In this document: piece after piece, positions 14,025 through 21,072 of the stretch
Numbering within the stretch: the first letter of the stretch is position 1
Layout: each line of letters opens with the position of its first letter
Notes under the pieces: model-generated
What the model saw: only the letters and a program-made list of their open reading frames with translations
Told to the model about the DNA's origin: nothing
The model's database searches: none
Source: Planctomycetota bacterium
Lineage (GTDB): Bacteria; Planctomycetota; UBA8742; UBA2392
Direction of reading: 5' to 3'
Length of the DNA stretch: 34,581 bases
Assembly (NCBI GenBank): GCA_020425695.1
Contig: JAGQRE010000027.1
Span: 1 to 34,581 of the forward strand
Made by a program: the position numbers and the translations under genes

Positions 14025-14978
14025 CTACTCGCGTGACCATGACAGGATCAGCCAGCCGCTCGGGTACAGTTCGAACTCGTTGAATTCTGCGGGGAACAAG
14101 ACCGTATCGCCGGGTTTCAAACGGGCGGGTTGCAGGTTGTCGCGGGCGCGCCCGGTGATTTCACAGTCGCCGGACAGGCAGGTAACCAGCGTGAAGCCCA
14201 CCCAGTCCTTTTCCAAATGCCGCGCTTTGTTGACTCGTAGCGATCTTACGCCGAAGGGCCCGTCGGCCTGCAGCAACACGTCGTCAGCGTCAGTCTTGCG
14301 AATGGGCGGCAGTTGTAATTCAAACTTCGCGGTGTCCAATCCCGCACGCACATGCAATTCGCGGGGCTTGTCGCGTGGAAAGTCCCACAGGCGGTAAGTG
14401 GTCGGGCAGTTCTGCTGGATCTCAAGCAGCGCCAGCCCCCCACCGATGGCATGAACCATGCCCGCTTCATTGTAGATGTAGTCGCCGGGCTTCACTTCAC
14501 GCGCGTTCAGCAACTCAGTTGGGTTGCCGCTGTTCAGCGCTTCTTCAAACTGTTCCGGCGTGACGCCCGGTTTCAACCCCTGGTAAATCACGGCATCCGG
14601 CTCGGCCGTTAGCACCAGCCAGCACTCACACTTACCGCGCCGCACCAACTTGCCGTTCTCACGGACGTCGCCTGGGTGGTCCTGGATACTCAGCGCTTCT
14701 GCCGTATCGAGCAACTTGAGCGCCAACGGGAAGTCGGGCAGATCGGACAACTCGCCAACCAGTGCGGCACGATGTTCGGTAACCAGCTCACGGATTGTCT
14801 TACCCCGCCACTCGCCGTTGGCGACGACACTGGTCTGCGGGGGCAGATCGGCCAGTTCAATGCTCTCGCCAGTTCCCGGCGGTAACTCCGCTGCGACATC
14901 CGGGAACAAGCCTGACAACTGCGTTCCGGCCCACGGTTTGGGCACGGCGATACGGTGGAATCGCAGCGGGTAGGTCAT
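14025..14978 (-). CDS. manA: Mannose-6-phosphate isomerase, class I
   Basis: The enzyme interconverts mannose 6-phosphate and fructose 6-phosphate, feeding GDP-mannose or mannose catabolism. The 317-residue protein has the cupin zinc ligands of the short class I form: LSIQ99DH101P, KCE118CWLVL and GMVH176AIGGG, followed by LLEIQQNCPTTYRLWDF. Substrate contacts near KPWAGTQL at the N-terminus also fit. The C-terminal cupin domain ends in YPSGWLILSWSRE. The length is typical of the Bacillus-type enzyme. It is an isolated minus-strand gene upstream of the ferritin-like gene, and no polysaccharide genes are nearby. Confidence 0.9.
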   Translation of the reverse strand: MTYPLRFHRIAVPKPWAGTQLSGLFPDVAAELPPGTGESIELADLPPQTSVVANGEWRGKTIRELVTEHRAALVGELSDLPDFPLALKLLDTAEALSIQDHPGDVRENGKLVRRGKCECWLVLTAEPDAVIYQGLKPGVTPEQFEEALNSGNPTELLNAREVKPGDYIYNEAGMVHAIGGGLALLEIQQNCPTTYRLWDFPRDKPRELHVRAGLDTAKFELQLPPIRKTDADDVLLQADGPFGVRSLRVNKARHLEKDWVGFTLVTCLSGDCEITGRARDNLQPARLKPGDTVLFPAEFNEFELYPSGWLILSWSRE

Positions 14979-15053
14979 ACGCCCAGAGTAGCCGAAGCAC
15001 GATTCCCAATCACCCCTTATGGCACCGGAATGCTCGTTCGCTAAGGTGTATGC

Positions 15054-15671
15054 ATGGAACCCGGCGATACCACACAGGTTTCAGAAGCGCCGCTGATCTC
15101 GAATCAGCCGACCCCGCGCCGTGGCACGAACGTGCCGCTGTTCTTCATTCTGTTCTGTCTGATTGCGCTGGTCGCCGGCGGAACTTTGCTTTGGCTGGAT
15201 TCACAGAAGATCAAGCTAAATGACCACAACACACAGTGGCCGAACGGCAACCCGCACGAATTCAGGCAGTTGCCGCAGGCCGACTACACGAAGGCTACCG
15301 CGCACATGCAGCAACTTGCCGACGCGATGCTGGCATACCGCGAAAGCCCAATGGGCGGCCATGTTCGCTGGCCCGCAAGCATCGATGAGTTGAAGGCGGC
15401 CGGGCTGCTTGACGCAGAGTTTGAGGTGATCGGACAACTTTCTAGACGCGAGCTTGTGTACCAGCCCGAGATGCCGATAGGTCACGACCCCGAACGCTGG
15501 GTCATGTGTCATGACGTCGAGATCGGTTGGAACAACACTCCGAACGGCTTCCGTATCAAGGGCCCGCGCGCGGCCGTGGTGATACTCGGCGACGGCAGCG
15601 TCAAGCTGCTTAAGGACGACGAGCTGGAAAGCTACGCCGGGCTAAACCTGCTAGTGGATGCAGCGGGGTGA
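15054..15671 (+). CDS. Membrane-anchored pseudopilin-like protein
   Basis: The protein has 205 residues. After a 25-residue polar N-terminus, one transmembrane helix ([22 protein letters not shown]) anchors it. The outer part has a helix ([15 protein letters not shown]), a [18 protein letters not shown] segment and a C-terminal [13 protein letters not shown] strand. The last feature and the helix-plus-WP pattern recall type II secretion-like pseudopilins and the H-x9-DG proteins common in Planctomycetota, but the usual prepilin cleavage motif (GFTLIE) is absent, so the label is tentative. Its stop overlaps or abuts the ThiS start (TGA 15669-15671; ATG 15674), implying co-transcription. A link to thiamine synthesis is not obvious. 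Confidence 0.6.
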   Translation: MEPGDTTQVSEAPLISNQPTPRRGTNVPLFFILFCLIALVAGGTLLWLDSQKIKLNDHNTQWPNGNPHEFRQLPQADYTKATAHMQQLADAMLAYRESPMGGHVRWPASIDELKAAGLLDAEFEVIGQLSRRELVYQPEMPIGHDPERWVMCHDVEIGWNNTPNGFRIKGPRAAVVILGDGSVKLLKDDELESYAGLNLLVDAAG

Positions 15672-15673
15672 TC

Positions 15674-15874
15674 ATGAAGATCAGCGTAAACGGTACCGAG
15701 CGTGACGTAGCCGACGGGCTGACAATTGCCCAGTTGATTCAGCAGCTAAACCTGAAAACCGACCGCATCGCCACAGAACGCAACCTGAGTGTCGTGCCTA
15801 AAGCGAAGTACGCCGAGACAACACTGGTTGAGGGCGACAAACTTGAGATCGTAACGTTTGTAGGTGGCGGATAG
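15674..15874 (+). CDS. thiS: ThiS, sulfur-carrier protein of thiazole synthesis
   Basis: ThiS is adenylated and thiocarboxylated at its C-terminal glycine and donates sulfur to ThiG for the thiamine thiazole ring. The protein has 66 residues from ATG 15674 ([12 protein letters not shown]); GTG 15668 would add two residues and overlap the upstream stop by four bases. It has the ubiquitin-like beta-grasp pattern (N-terminal MKISVNG, then [18 protein letters not shown] and [13 protein letters not shown]). The essential C-terminal Gly-Gly is present. It is followed 24 bases later by thiG, the usual pairing. The adenylating partner ThiF and the oxidase ThiO or ThiH are not in the window. Confidence 0.92.
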   Translation: MKISVNGTERDVADGLTIAQLIQQLNLKTDRIATERNLSVVPKAKYAETTLVEGDKLEIVTFVGGG

Positions 15875-15898
15875 TCTTGCAATTACGAATGGACTGAG

Positions 15899-16732
15899 AT
15901 GACAGCGACAGCTTCTGAACTGGACACACCACTCAAAGTCGGCGACTACACGTTTACGTCGCGCCTGCTGGTCGGCACCGGCAAGTACGCGACCTTTGAG
16001 TTGATGCGCGAATGCCTTGCTGCCAGCGGCACCGAGTGCGTGACCGTGGCCGTGCGTCGAGTGAAGCTGGACGGCCCGGCGGAAGAGAATCTGCTTAGCT
16101 TCGTCGATGAATCCAAATACAAAATTCTGCCGAATACGGCCGGGTGCTTCAGCGCTGAAGACGCAATCCGTACGGCGCATCTGTCACGCGAAGCGTTGAA
16201 CACGCCGCTGGTAAAGCTGGAAGTACTGGCCGACCCAAAGACGCTGCTCCCGGAGCCTGTCGGCACGCTGGAAGCCTGCGACAAGCTGGTGAAAGAAGGC
16301 TTCACGGTGCTGGTTTACACCAGCGACGACCCGATCATGGCGCGCAGGCTGGCTGATCTTGGCGTCGCCAGCGTGATGCCGGCCGGCTCGCCAATCGGCA
16401 GTGGGCAGGGCGTGCTGAACCCGAACAACATCCGCATTATCCTTGAGACCGTACGCGACGAGTTCAAGCTGCCGGTCATCGTGGACGCGGGCGTAGGCAC
16501 CGCCAGCGACGTAAGTATCGCCATGGAACTAGGTGCCGACGGCGTGCTGTTGAACACCGGCATCGCCCACGCAAAAGACCCGCTAAGAATGGCCGTCGCC
16601 ATGAAGGCCGCCATCGAAGCCGGGCGCATGGCCTATCTCGCCGGCCGAATCCCACGCAAGCTGTACGCCAACGCCAGCAGCCCCATGGAAGGTCGAATCG
16701 CCAGCGCTAAAGAAGGCATCCCCGGCGAGTAA
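15899..16732 (+). CDS. thiG: ThiG, thiazole synthase
   Basis: ThiG condenses 1-deoxy-D-xylulose 5-phosphate, dehydroglycine and ThiS-thiocarboxylate sulfur into the thiamine thiazole phosphate. The 277-residue protein is a (beta/alpha)8 barrel. Landmarks are [12 protein letters not shown] near 19-30, PLVK106LEVL with the Schiff-base lysine, [26 protein letters not shown] and the C-terminal [18 protein letters not shown]. The length is slightly above the usual 256-265 owing to an N-terminal extension ([11 protein letters not shown]). ATG 15899 lies 24 bases after thiS. No TPP riboswitch is visible in the 53-base gap upstream of the unit. A 206-bp inverted-repeat element starts three bases after the stop codon. 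Confidence 0.95.
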   Translation: MTATASELDTPLKVGDYTFTSRLLVGTGKYATFELMRECLAASGTECVTVAVRRVKLDGPAEENLLSFVDESKYKILPNTAGCFSAEDAIRTAHLSREALNTPLVKLEVLADPKTLLPEPVGTLEACDKLVKEGFTVLVYTSDDPIMARRLADLGVASVMPAGSPIGSGQGVLNPNNIRIILETVRDEFKLPVIVDAGVGTASDVSIAMELGADGVLLNTGIAHAKDPLRMAVAMKAAIEAGRMAYLAGRIPRKLYANASSPMEGRIASAKEGIPGE

Positions 16733-16734
16733 CA

Positions 16735-16940
16735 GAACCGCGACCGCAAGGGAGCGGCTGGGGAGTACTGCCACGCGAAGACCAATTCGTATCAACAGAG
16801 AACCGCCGTGCATCCAGCGCCGGCGCATGCGTCTCCTCGATCAATCGTTCTGTCAGCGCTTGGCGACTCTGCGCCTTGGCGTGACATTGCTGTTGGTTGA
16901 ACATCGTTGGGTTCAAGCCGCTCCCTAGCGGTCGCGGTTC
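16735..16940. repeat. MITE-like element with 25-bp inverted terminal repeats
   Basis: The left terminus 16735-16759 (beginning GAACCGCGACCGC) and the right terminus 16916-16940 are inverted copies matching at 24 of 25 bases. The interior contains a second motif, the reverse complement of ACGCCAAGGCGCAGAG (16868-16883). A chance ORF on the minus strand reads PRPLGSG and PLPCGRGS, peptides I recall as products of such repeats in related genomes. The element fills most of the thiG-DUF1992 gap and encodes no transposase. No target-site duplication is clear. Confidence 0.7.
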
Positions 16941-16952
16941 CGTTGCTAAACT
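16937..16952 (+). promoter_or_regulatory. Extended -10 promoter motif before the DUF1992 gene
   Basis: GTTCCGTTGCTAAACT matches the motif before the HD phosphodiesterase gene (9758-9773) in 15 of 16 bases and includes TGC-TAAACT. It overlaps the outer edge of the right inverted repeat. The predicted transcript start would leave only about ten bases before the ATG at 16970. Confidence 0.35.
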
Positions 16953-16969
16953 GGTTTTTGGAGGCCGGG

Positions 16970-17371
16970 ATGACTGAGCGCAAGCCATTCGGAATGCCTG
17001 CTGAAGACTGGGTTGATCGCCAGATTCGTGAGGCGCAGGAACGCGGCGAGTTCGACAATCTGCCCGGCGCGGGCAAGCCTTTGAAGGGGCTTGATCGACC
17101 CTGGTCGCTTGATGACTGGGCCCGTGAAAAGATCAAAAGTGAAGGCGTGAGCATCCTGCCATTGGGGCTGCAACTTCGACGCGACGTTGAACGCGAACTG
17201 GACGAAATTATGCAACTCGCCCTCGAAGAAGGCGTGCGCCGGGCAGTCTCAAGACTCAACGAACACATTCGTGAAACAAACAGGCGTGTGGTCGAGGGCC
17301 CGGCTTCGTTGGTCAGGCCGCTGGACGTCGAAGAAGTTCTGCTGAAGTGGCGCGCCTGCAAGAAACGTTGA
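16970..17371 (+). CDS. DUF1992 (DnaJC28-like) protein
   Basis: Start ATG 16970 has GGAGG five bases upstream; a longer frame from 16907 would run through the repeat element and is rejected. The 133-residue protein carries the DUF1992 signature: WVDRQIREAQERGEFDNLPGAGKPL (residues 12-36, matched in pieces), then a basic helical region (LRRDVERELDEIMQLA) and a helical C-terminus ending KWRACKKR. The family matches a region of DnaJ homolog subfamily C member 28; its biochemical role is not known. The stop at 17369-17371 directly abuts the stop of the convergent membrane-protein gene at 17372. Confidence 0.88.
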   Translation: MTERKPFGMPAEDWVDRQIREAQERGEFDNLPGAGKPLKGLDRPWSLDDWAREKIKSEGVSILPLGLQLRRDVERELDEIMQLALEEGVRRAVSRLNEHIRETNRRVVEGPASLVRPLDVEEVLLKWRACKKR

Positions 17372-17680
17372 TTAGCGCTCAATGCCGAGGCGCTTGTCGC
17401 GAAGCGCCGTAAGCGCCGTTTTCACACGGCGCTCCATCATTTCCAGCAACACGATGATGCCGAGAAAGTTCAAGGCAACGACGGCCGCGATGAACGAGCT
17501 GCGTGTCATGACTCCGATCAACGGAATCAGCACAATGCCCGTGACGCCCAACAGATTAATCACCTGCTTAAAGCCGCGAAGATTTGAAATCAGACGCTGC
17601 TCGTTTGGTGCGTACGTGCTGTTCTGCTGTTGCTCAAGCAGTTCCTGCGCGTGGCGGCCGCTTTCAACGTAGGGTTTCAT
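17372..17680 (-). CDS. Small membrane protein, two transmembrane segments
   Basis: The start is ATG 17680 (MKPYVESGRHAQELL), preceded by GAGGGAG. A longer frame to 17800 runs through the neighbouring gene and is rejected. The 102-residue protein has a polar N-terminus with a glutamine-rich run (LLEQQQNSTYAPNEQR) and two membrane helices (about residues 41-59 and 63-84) separated by MTRSS, then a basic tail. No family is recognised. It overlaps the 3' end of the upstream membrane-protein gene by 17 bases, so the two are probably coupled and may form a complex, which is inference. Confidence 0.72.
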   Translation of the reverse strand: MKPYVESGRHAQELLEQQQNSTYAPNEQRLISNLRGFKQVINLLGVTGIVLIPLIGVMTRSSFIAAVVALNFLGIIVLLEMMERRVKTALTALRDKRLGIER

Positions 17681-18125
17681 GCTGGATATCTCCCTCGGCT
17701 GTGTTCTCGACCTGTCCAAGTTGCAACGTCGCCAAACGGCGCTGGTATTCCGCTCGACGCAGCAAACGTTGCCCTGTCTCGCGGCGGCGGCGTTGGACAC
17801 TCAGCCAACCCCACTCAAAGTTCAGCACGCCCAGCATCACGACGAAACCAAGCATGCACCAGTTGCCGCGCAGGACGCCCTCATAGCTGCCGTCCATTGA
17901 GCGCACGGCGTATGAGCCCAGCGTAGTGGCGACCCCGGCTGTCAGCACCATGCCTCCGACTGCGAGCAGGCTATTCCGAGAAGCGCTGTCGATCACGGCA
18001 TGCCCGCGGGTCTCAAGCGCGTTGGCGTCGTTTATGCTTGCCATCAGGGCGTCGTGCTTTTGACGGGATATCACACTGACCGCAGCCCTGGTGCCACTGA
18101 CAAGATATGGTTCGGCGGGCGTCAT
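17664..18125 (-). CDS. Membrane protein with two transmembrane segments
   Basis: The protein has 153 residues with a soluble N-terminus (about 50 residues), two hydrophobic segments (LLAVGGMVLTAGVATTL and WCMLGFVVMLGVLNF) and a basic, arginine-rich C-terminus (SVQRRRRETGQRLLRRAEYQRRL) likely to be cytoplasmic. The topology matches the smaller downstream gene. ATG 18125 has a poor ribosome-binding site. Function is unknown; no catalytic motif is visible. It lies 43 bases downstream of the SNase-like lipoprotein gene and probably shares its transcript. Confidence 0.68.
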   Translation of the reverse strand: MTPAEPYLVSGTRAAVSVISRQKHDALMASINDANALETRGHAVIDSASRNSLLAVGGMVLTAGVATTLGSYAVRSMDGSYEGVLRGNWCMLGFVVMLGVLNFEWGWLSVQRRRRETGQRLLRRAEYQRRLATLQLGQVENTAEGDIQHETLR

Positions 18126-18168
18126 AGACTCATTCTACGCGCAACCCGCCCCCAATCGCCAGCAAAGA

Positions 18169-18675
18169 CTATTCGATGTTCGCGAGCAGACGGCCTTCGG
18201 AGTCGCGATAGATGACCTCACCCCGCTTGTCCTGAAGCGGATAGCGCAGGGTGACGGGTGTACCGTAGGTCCAGCGATCCATTCGGTCGTTCAGGGCATT
18301 CTGTTCGGCGGCGAGGTCCTCGGAAGCCTTAACGCCGGGCAACGCAACTGTCTCACGGCGCGAGTCCGCTTCAATCACGAGGGTCGCCGAATCAAGCCAG
18401 CGCAACACGGTTCCCTGCTTGGGGCCGACTTCCTTCGGGTCTACTCCGTAAGTGGTTGAGTTCGTTCGCGTCGTCGGCTCACCCGATTCGCCCGCGTTGC
18501 CGTTCTGGTCGGTTCGGGCCTTTTCACGCTCGGCCTCACGCTCTGCTTCTCCGGCACGGGGGTCTTCGCCGCGCTTGATGGCCTCAAGCTCGGCGGGTGT
18601 CGGCTCATAGCCAAGCACGGCGATACAGCCACTGAGGCAGAACGACAGGCACGCAAGAATCAGTAATCGAACCAT
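18169..18675 (-). CDS. Lipoprotein with degenerate staphylococcal-nuclease-like domain
   Basis: I use ATG 18675, giving MVRLLILACLSFCLSGC with lipobox LSGC (Cys17); an upstream start at 18741 would bury the signal peptide. Residues 20-85 are a charged low-complexity linker. Residues 87-168 resemble the SNase/OB fold: GTVLRWLDSATLVIE for GTVxRVIDGDTLxVE, ETVALPGVKASED for VRLxGIDAPE, then GTPVTLRYP and EGRLLANI. The DGDT calcium/catalytic element reads DSAT, so nuclease activity is doubtful. This domain call is by eye. It lies 43 bases after the photolyase gene on the same strand. Confidence 0.6.
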   Translation of the reverse strand: MVRLLILACLSFCLSGCIAVLGYEPTPAELEAIKRGEDPRAGEAEREAEREKARTDQNGNAGESGEPTTRTNSTTYGVDPKEVGPKQGTVLRWLDSATLVIEADSRRETVALPGVKASEDLAAEQNALNDRMDRWTYGTPVTLRYPLQDKRGEVIYRDSEGRLLANIE

Positions 18676-18718
18676 GGCACGAATGCTAGCCGACCCGCAC
18701 GCTACGACAAGCGGGGTT

Positions 18719-20179
18719 TCAGGAAATGGCGTCAGGACCAAAGCGGCTGAGATAGTCTTCCATGTGGCACTTACGCCGTGTCGAGGCGCTGGTCATGTAT
18801 CGCACTTTGCCAAATACAGCGCGTTCCGGGCCCCAGGCGCGGTCGAAACGCCCGAGACACCACATGATTCCGCTGTAGCTGTTGGGGTCACGCCCATCGA
18901 GGGCGTACTTGTTGTTCAGATGAATCATGAATTCAAGCGCTTGTTGCGGCGACTCGGTCCAGTGCAGGATCTTCTTACCCCACAGCATGCGCAGATAGTT
19001 GTGAATGCGACCTTCGATGACCAGTTGACGCTGGGCAGCGTTCCAGACTTCGTCGTTTGTCTCGGCGTCTTCGAACTGCTGCAGTGTGTAGACGTAAGGG
19101 CGCTTGTCAGCAGCGTGGCGAGTCAGCGTTGTGCGCGCAAAATCGGGCAGGCTGTCAAAGCAGTCGTAGTCTTCCGGGTGACGATGGCACCATTGATAGC
19201 CCAGCTCACGCCAGGTAATCAGCTCGTCGAGAAACGCCTCTGCCGGCTCGCTTACCCCCCACCAGCCGTTTCGTTTGCCGTTCGGTTTCTCGGCTAGCTT
19301 TGCTGGCGTCCAGTCTTCGTGCTCAGCGACAAGGCTGAAAAGCTCATGCGTTGAAACGTGCCCGAAGTGCAGCCACGGTGACAGGCCGCTGGCAACGTCT
19401 TCGTCGGGATGATTGCGATCAACATCGTAGGCTGACAGCTTCTCGTTTACGAAACGTCGTGCTTTCTCACGCCCGGCCTCGTGCCCGCCCGTGAAGCCAA
19501 CCGGCGCAACGTCATGATCTATCGGCAAGCTTGCCAGACCCTCGGCGATATCCACAGAAGCCCATTGTTCAAGCACTTCCGGGGTCAGCGCAACTTCAGG
19601 AAGCGCAATTCCGTGCATCGGGTCCGGCAGCGGCATCTGCCCGAGATGCGGCGGCAGTTCCTTCTGCAGATGACGTCTGAACGAATGCGCGACCGTGAAT
19701 TCGCGGTCGGCAGCGTGAAGCGGATACAGCCCGTTGCTATCCACTTGCTCAAGCCGGACATCCAAGTTTGCGCCCGCCTTCTCGACCATGTGCGGTAGAA
19801 AGAAACACGGAAACTCATCGGTCACAACGCAAACAGCACGTTTGGCCAAAGCCCGTAACAGGCCTTTGCCCGCGCCTCGATTTGGCTCAACGTATGGGAA
19901 ATACAAGACCGTCTTTTCGGCAAACGCCCGCGCATTCGACTGCATGCCGTCGATAATGAACTGGTGAATCCGGTCGCTTGCCCAGCGGTAATCGCACCGC
20001 AGGGGCTCAAATACGACCAGCCCCTTGCCGTGGAAAACAGCCAGCTCAATGGCCCGTTGCAGCCCGAAGTTGAACTGAGGGCGGCGAGCGGCGATCATCC
20101 AATAAAGAATGTAGTCGCGCTCAGGACGCACCGGGGCTTCATTGCAGGCGCTAATGCGCGTTTCAGGTACGTTTGACAT
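18719..20179 (-). CDS. Class II CPD photolyase
   Basis: The enzyme uses light and FADH- to split cyclobutane pyrimidine dimers in DNA. The 486-residue protein fits class II: an N-terminal alpha/beta antenna-type domain (RDYILYWMIAARRPQFNFGLQRAIELA), then the FAD-binding domain with SGLSPWLHFGHVS, FLDELITWRELGYQW, YTLQQFEDAETNDEVWNAAQRQ, IHNYLRMLWGKKILHWTESP, LNNKYALDGRDPNSYSGIMW and GRFDRAWG...FGKVRYM. These blocks are the family's conserved FAD and DNA-contact regions. Class II enzymes occur in eukaryotes and scattered bacteria including Planctomycetota. Two small membrane genes and an SNase-like lipoprotein gene follow on the same strand. The start ATG 20179 is not backed by a strong ribosome-binding site. 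Confidence 0.93.
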   Translation of the reverse strand: MSNVPETRISACNEAPVRPERDYILYWMIAARRPQFNFGLQRAIELAVFHGKGLVVFEPLRCDYRWASDRIHQFIIDGMQSNARAFAEKTVLYFPYVEPNRGAGKGLLRALAKRAVCVVTDEFPCFFLPHMVEKAGANLDVRLEQVDSNGLYPLHAADREFTVAHSFRRHLQKELPPHLGQMPLPDPMHGIALPEVALTPEVLEQWASVDIAEGLASLPIDHDVAPVGFTGGHEAGREKARRFVNEKLSAYDVDRNHPDEDVASGLSPWLHFGHVSTHELFSLVAEHEDWTPAKLAEKPNGKRNGWWGVSEPAEAFLDELITWRELGYQWCHRHPEDYDCFDSLPDFARTTLTRHAADKRPYVYTLQQFEDAETNDEVWNAAQRQLVIEGRIHNYLRMLWGKKILHWTESPQQALEFMIHLNNKYALDGRDPNSYSGIMWCLGRFDRAWGPERAVFGKVRYMTSASTRRKCHMEDYLSRFGPDAIS

Positions 20180-20199
20180 ATACCGGAATCTCGGATTTG

Positions 20200-20221
20200 C
20201 GGGGCTTGTAGCGAAGCCCCG
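20200..20221. other. Hairpin in the photolyase/isochorismatase divergent region
   Basis: CGGGGCTT (20200-20207) pairs with AAGCCCCG (20214-20221) around GTAGCG. It lies 21 bases upstream of the photolyase start, in the 102-base divergent gap, and could be a leader hairpin or an operator. No protein is implicated. Confidence 0.4.
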
Positions 20222-20281
20222 GGCTCTCTAGCATGACGCGCCCCACCGTTTGCAGGTTAGCCAACTGCCCGGAGAAATCCT

Positions 20282-20890
20282 ATGCAGCGTCCCTTGATCG
20301 TAGTCGATGTCCAGCGCGGCAATATCAGCGAGTACAATCGCTTTATCCCGAACGGTATCGCCAGCATCATCAAGGCGGAGTTGTTCAACCCGATCATCTT
20401 CACGCGCTACGTTAACACACCCGACAGCCCGGCCCGCCTGTTTCTTGAAAACGAAGACATGTCCGACTTCAGCTCGGCGGGGATCGAAACAAAGATCAGC
20501 GAAGTCATGGGTGCAAAGGCCCCCGGGCTCGATACCTACGGCGTGACGCCATTGCCTGAAGGTTACGGCGCGAAGCGCTATCTGCTGACCAAGAACACCT
20601 ACAGCGTGGTGACGCCTGAGTTTGAAGAGCTGCTGGCTGAGCTGGACCTGGACAACTCGGGCATGTACGTCGTCGGTGCCGACACCGAATCGAGCGTGCT
20701 CAAAACCGCTCTGGACCTCTTTGAACGAACGATCGAGCCGATCATCCTGGCTGAGTTCTGTGGCAGCCACCGCGGACTGGGCAATCACGAACGCGCACTC
20801 GAGTTGATGAAAGAACTGATCGGGGCTGAGCGCGTGATTAGCGATTATATGCCGCTGCGCCACCGCTGGGAGCGTTCGAAGAACGGTTAA
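20282..20890 (+). CDS. Isochorismatase-like (cysteine hydrolase fold) protein lacking the catalytic cysteine
   Basis: The 202-residue protein has the isochorismatase-like layout: N-terminal PLIVVD9VQ with the conserved Asp, a middle lysine in LLTK104NTYS, and the helix-start motif VVGADTESS138VLKTALDLF, where the family normally has T-D-x-C-V. Here Ser replaces Cys at position 138. The following helix and LAEFCGSHRG strand-loop are as in the family. With Asp and Lys present and Cys absent, thiol chemistry is unlikely; isochorismatases proper also lack this Cys, but the substrate remains unknown. GGAGAA precedes ATG 20282. It is divergent from photolyase. Confidence 0.78.
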   Translation: MQRPLIVVDVQRGNISEYNRFIPNGIASIIKAELFNPIIFTRYVNTPDSPARLFLENEDMSDFSSAGIETKISEVMGAKAPGLDTYGVTPLPEGYGAKRYLLTKNTYSVVTPEFEELLAELDLDNSGMYVVGADTESSVLKTALDLFERTIEPIILAEFCGSHRGLGNHERALELMKELIGAERVISDYMPLRHRWERSKNG

Positions 20891-20947
20891 GGGCAAGATT
20901 CCGCGTAGACGCCAAGTGGCGCAAATGCCTGAAAATAAAGCAGTTCT

Positions 20948-20969
20948 GCGGACGGCGAAAGCCGTCCGC
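20948..20969 (+). terminator. GNRA-loop hairpin after the isochorismatase-like gene
   Basis: GCGGACGGC (20948-20956) pairs with GCCGTCCGC (20961-20969) around GAAA. It lies 58 bases after the stop. No T-tract follows (CTGCGTTAAG), so it may be a weak or Rho-assisted terminator. Confidence 0.45.
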
Positions 20970-21072
20970 CTGCGTTAAGCCCGTTGCCAGTAATTTGGCG
21001 GGGAAAGCGCTTGCTCCATGGGGTAGACTGCTCCAGACGCGCAAGACAAGGCGCAGAGAGGGAGATGAGGAA

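Noticed and set aside
14005..14030. tRNA-like T-loop string GGGTTCGATT
   Set aside because: Flanking arms do not pair, and no anticodon or acceptor stem fits. It overlaps the end of the manA gene.
13140..14036. 298-residue plus-strand ORF opposite the ferritin-like gene
   Set aside because: It is antisense to a protein with a full set of diiron ligands. Such long shadow ORFs are common in GC-rich DNA.
14979..15053. Possible TPP riboswitch before the thiS-thiG unit
   Set aside because: The 75-base gap and the region before thiS lack the conserved CUGAGA and related TPP-aptamer elements.
16707..16988. 93-residue minus-strand ORF across the thiG-DUF1992 gap
   Set aside because: Its sequence (PRPLGSG, PLPCGRGS) is the translation of an inverted-repeat element, and it overlaps two real genes.
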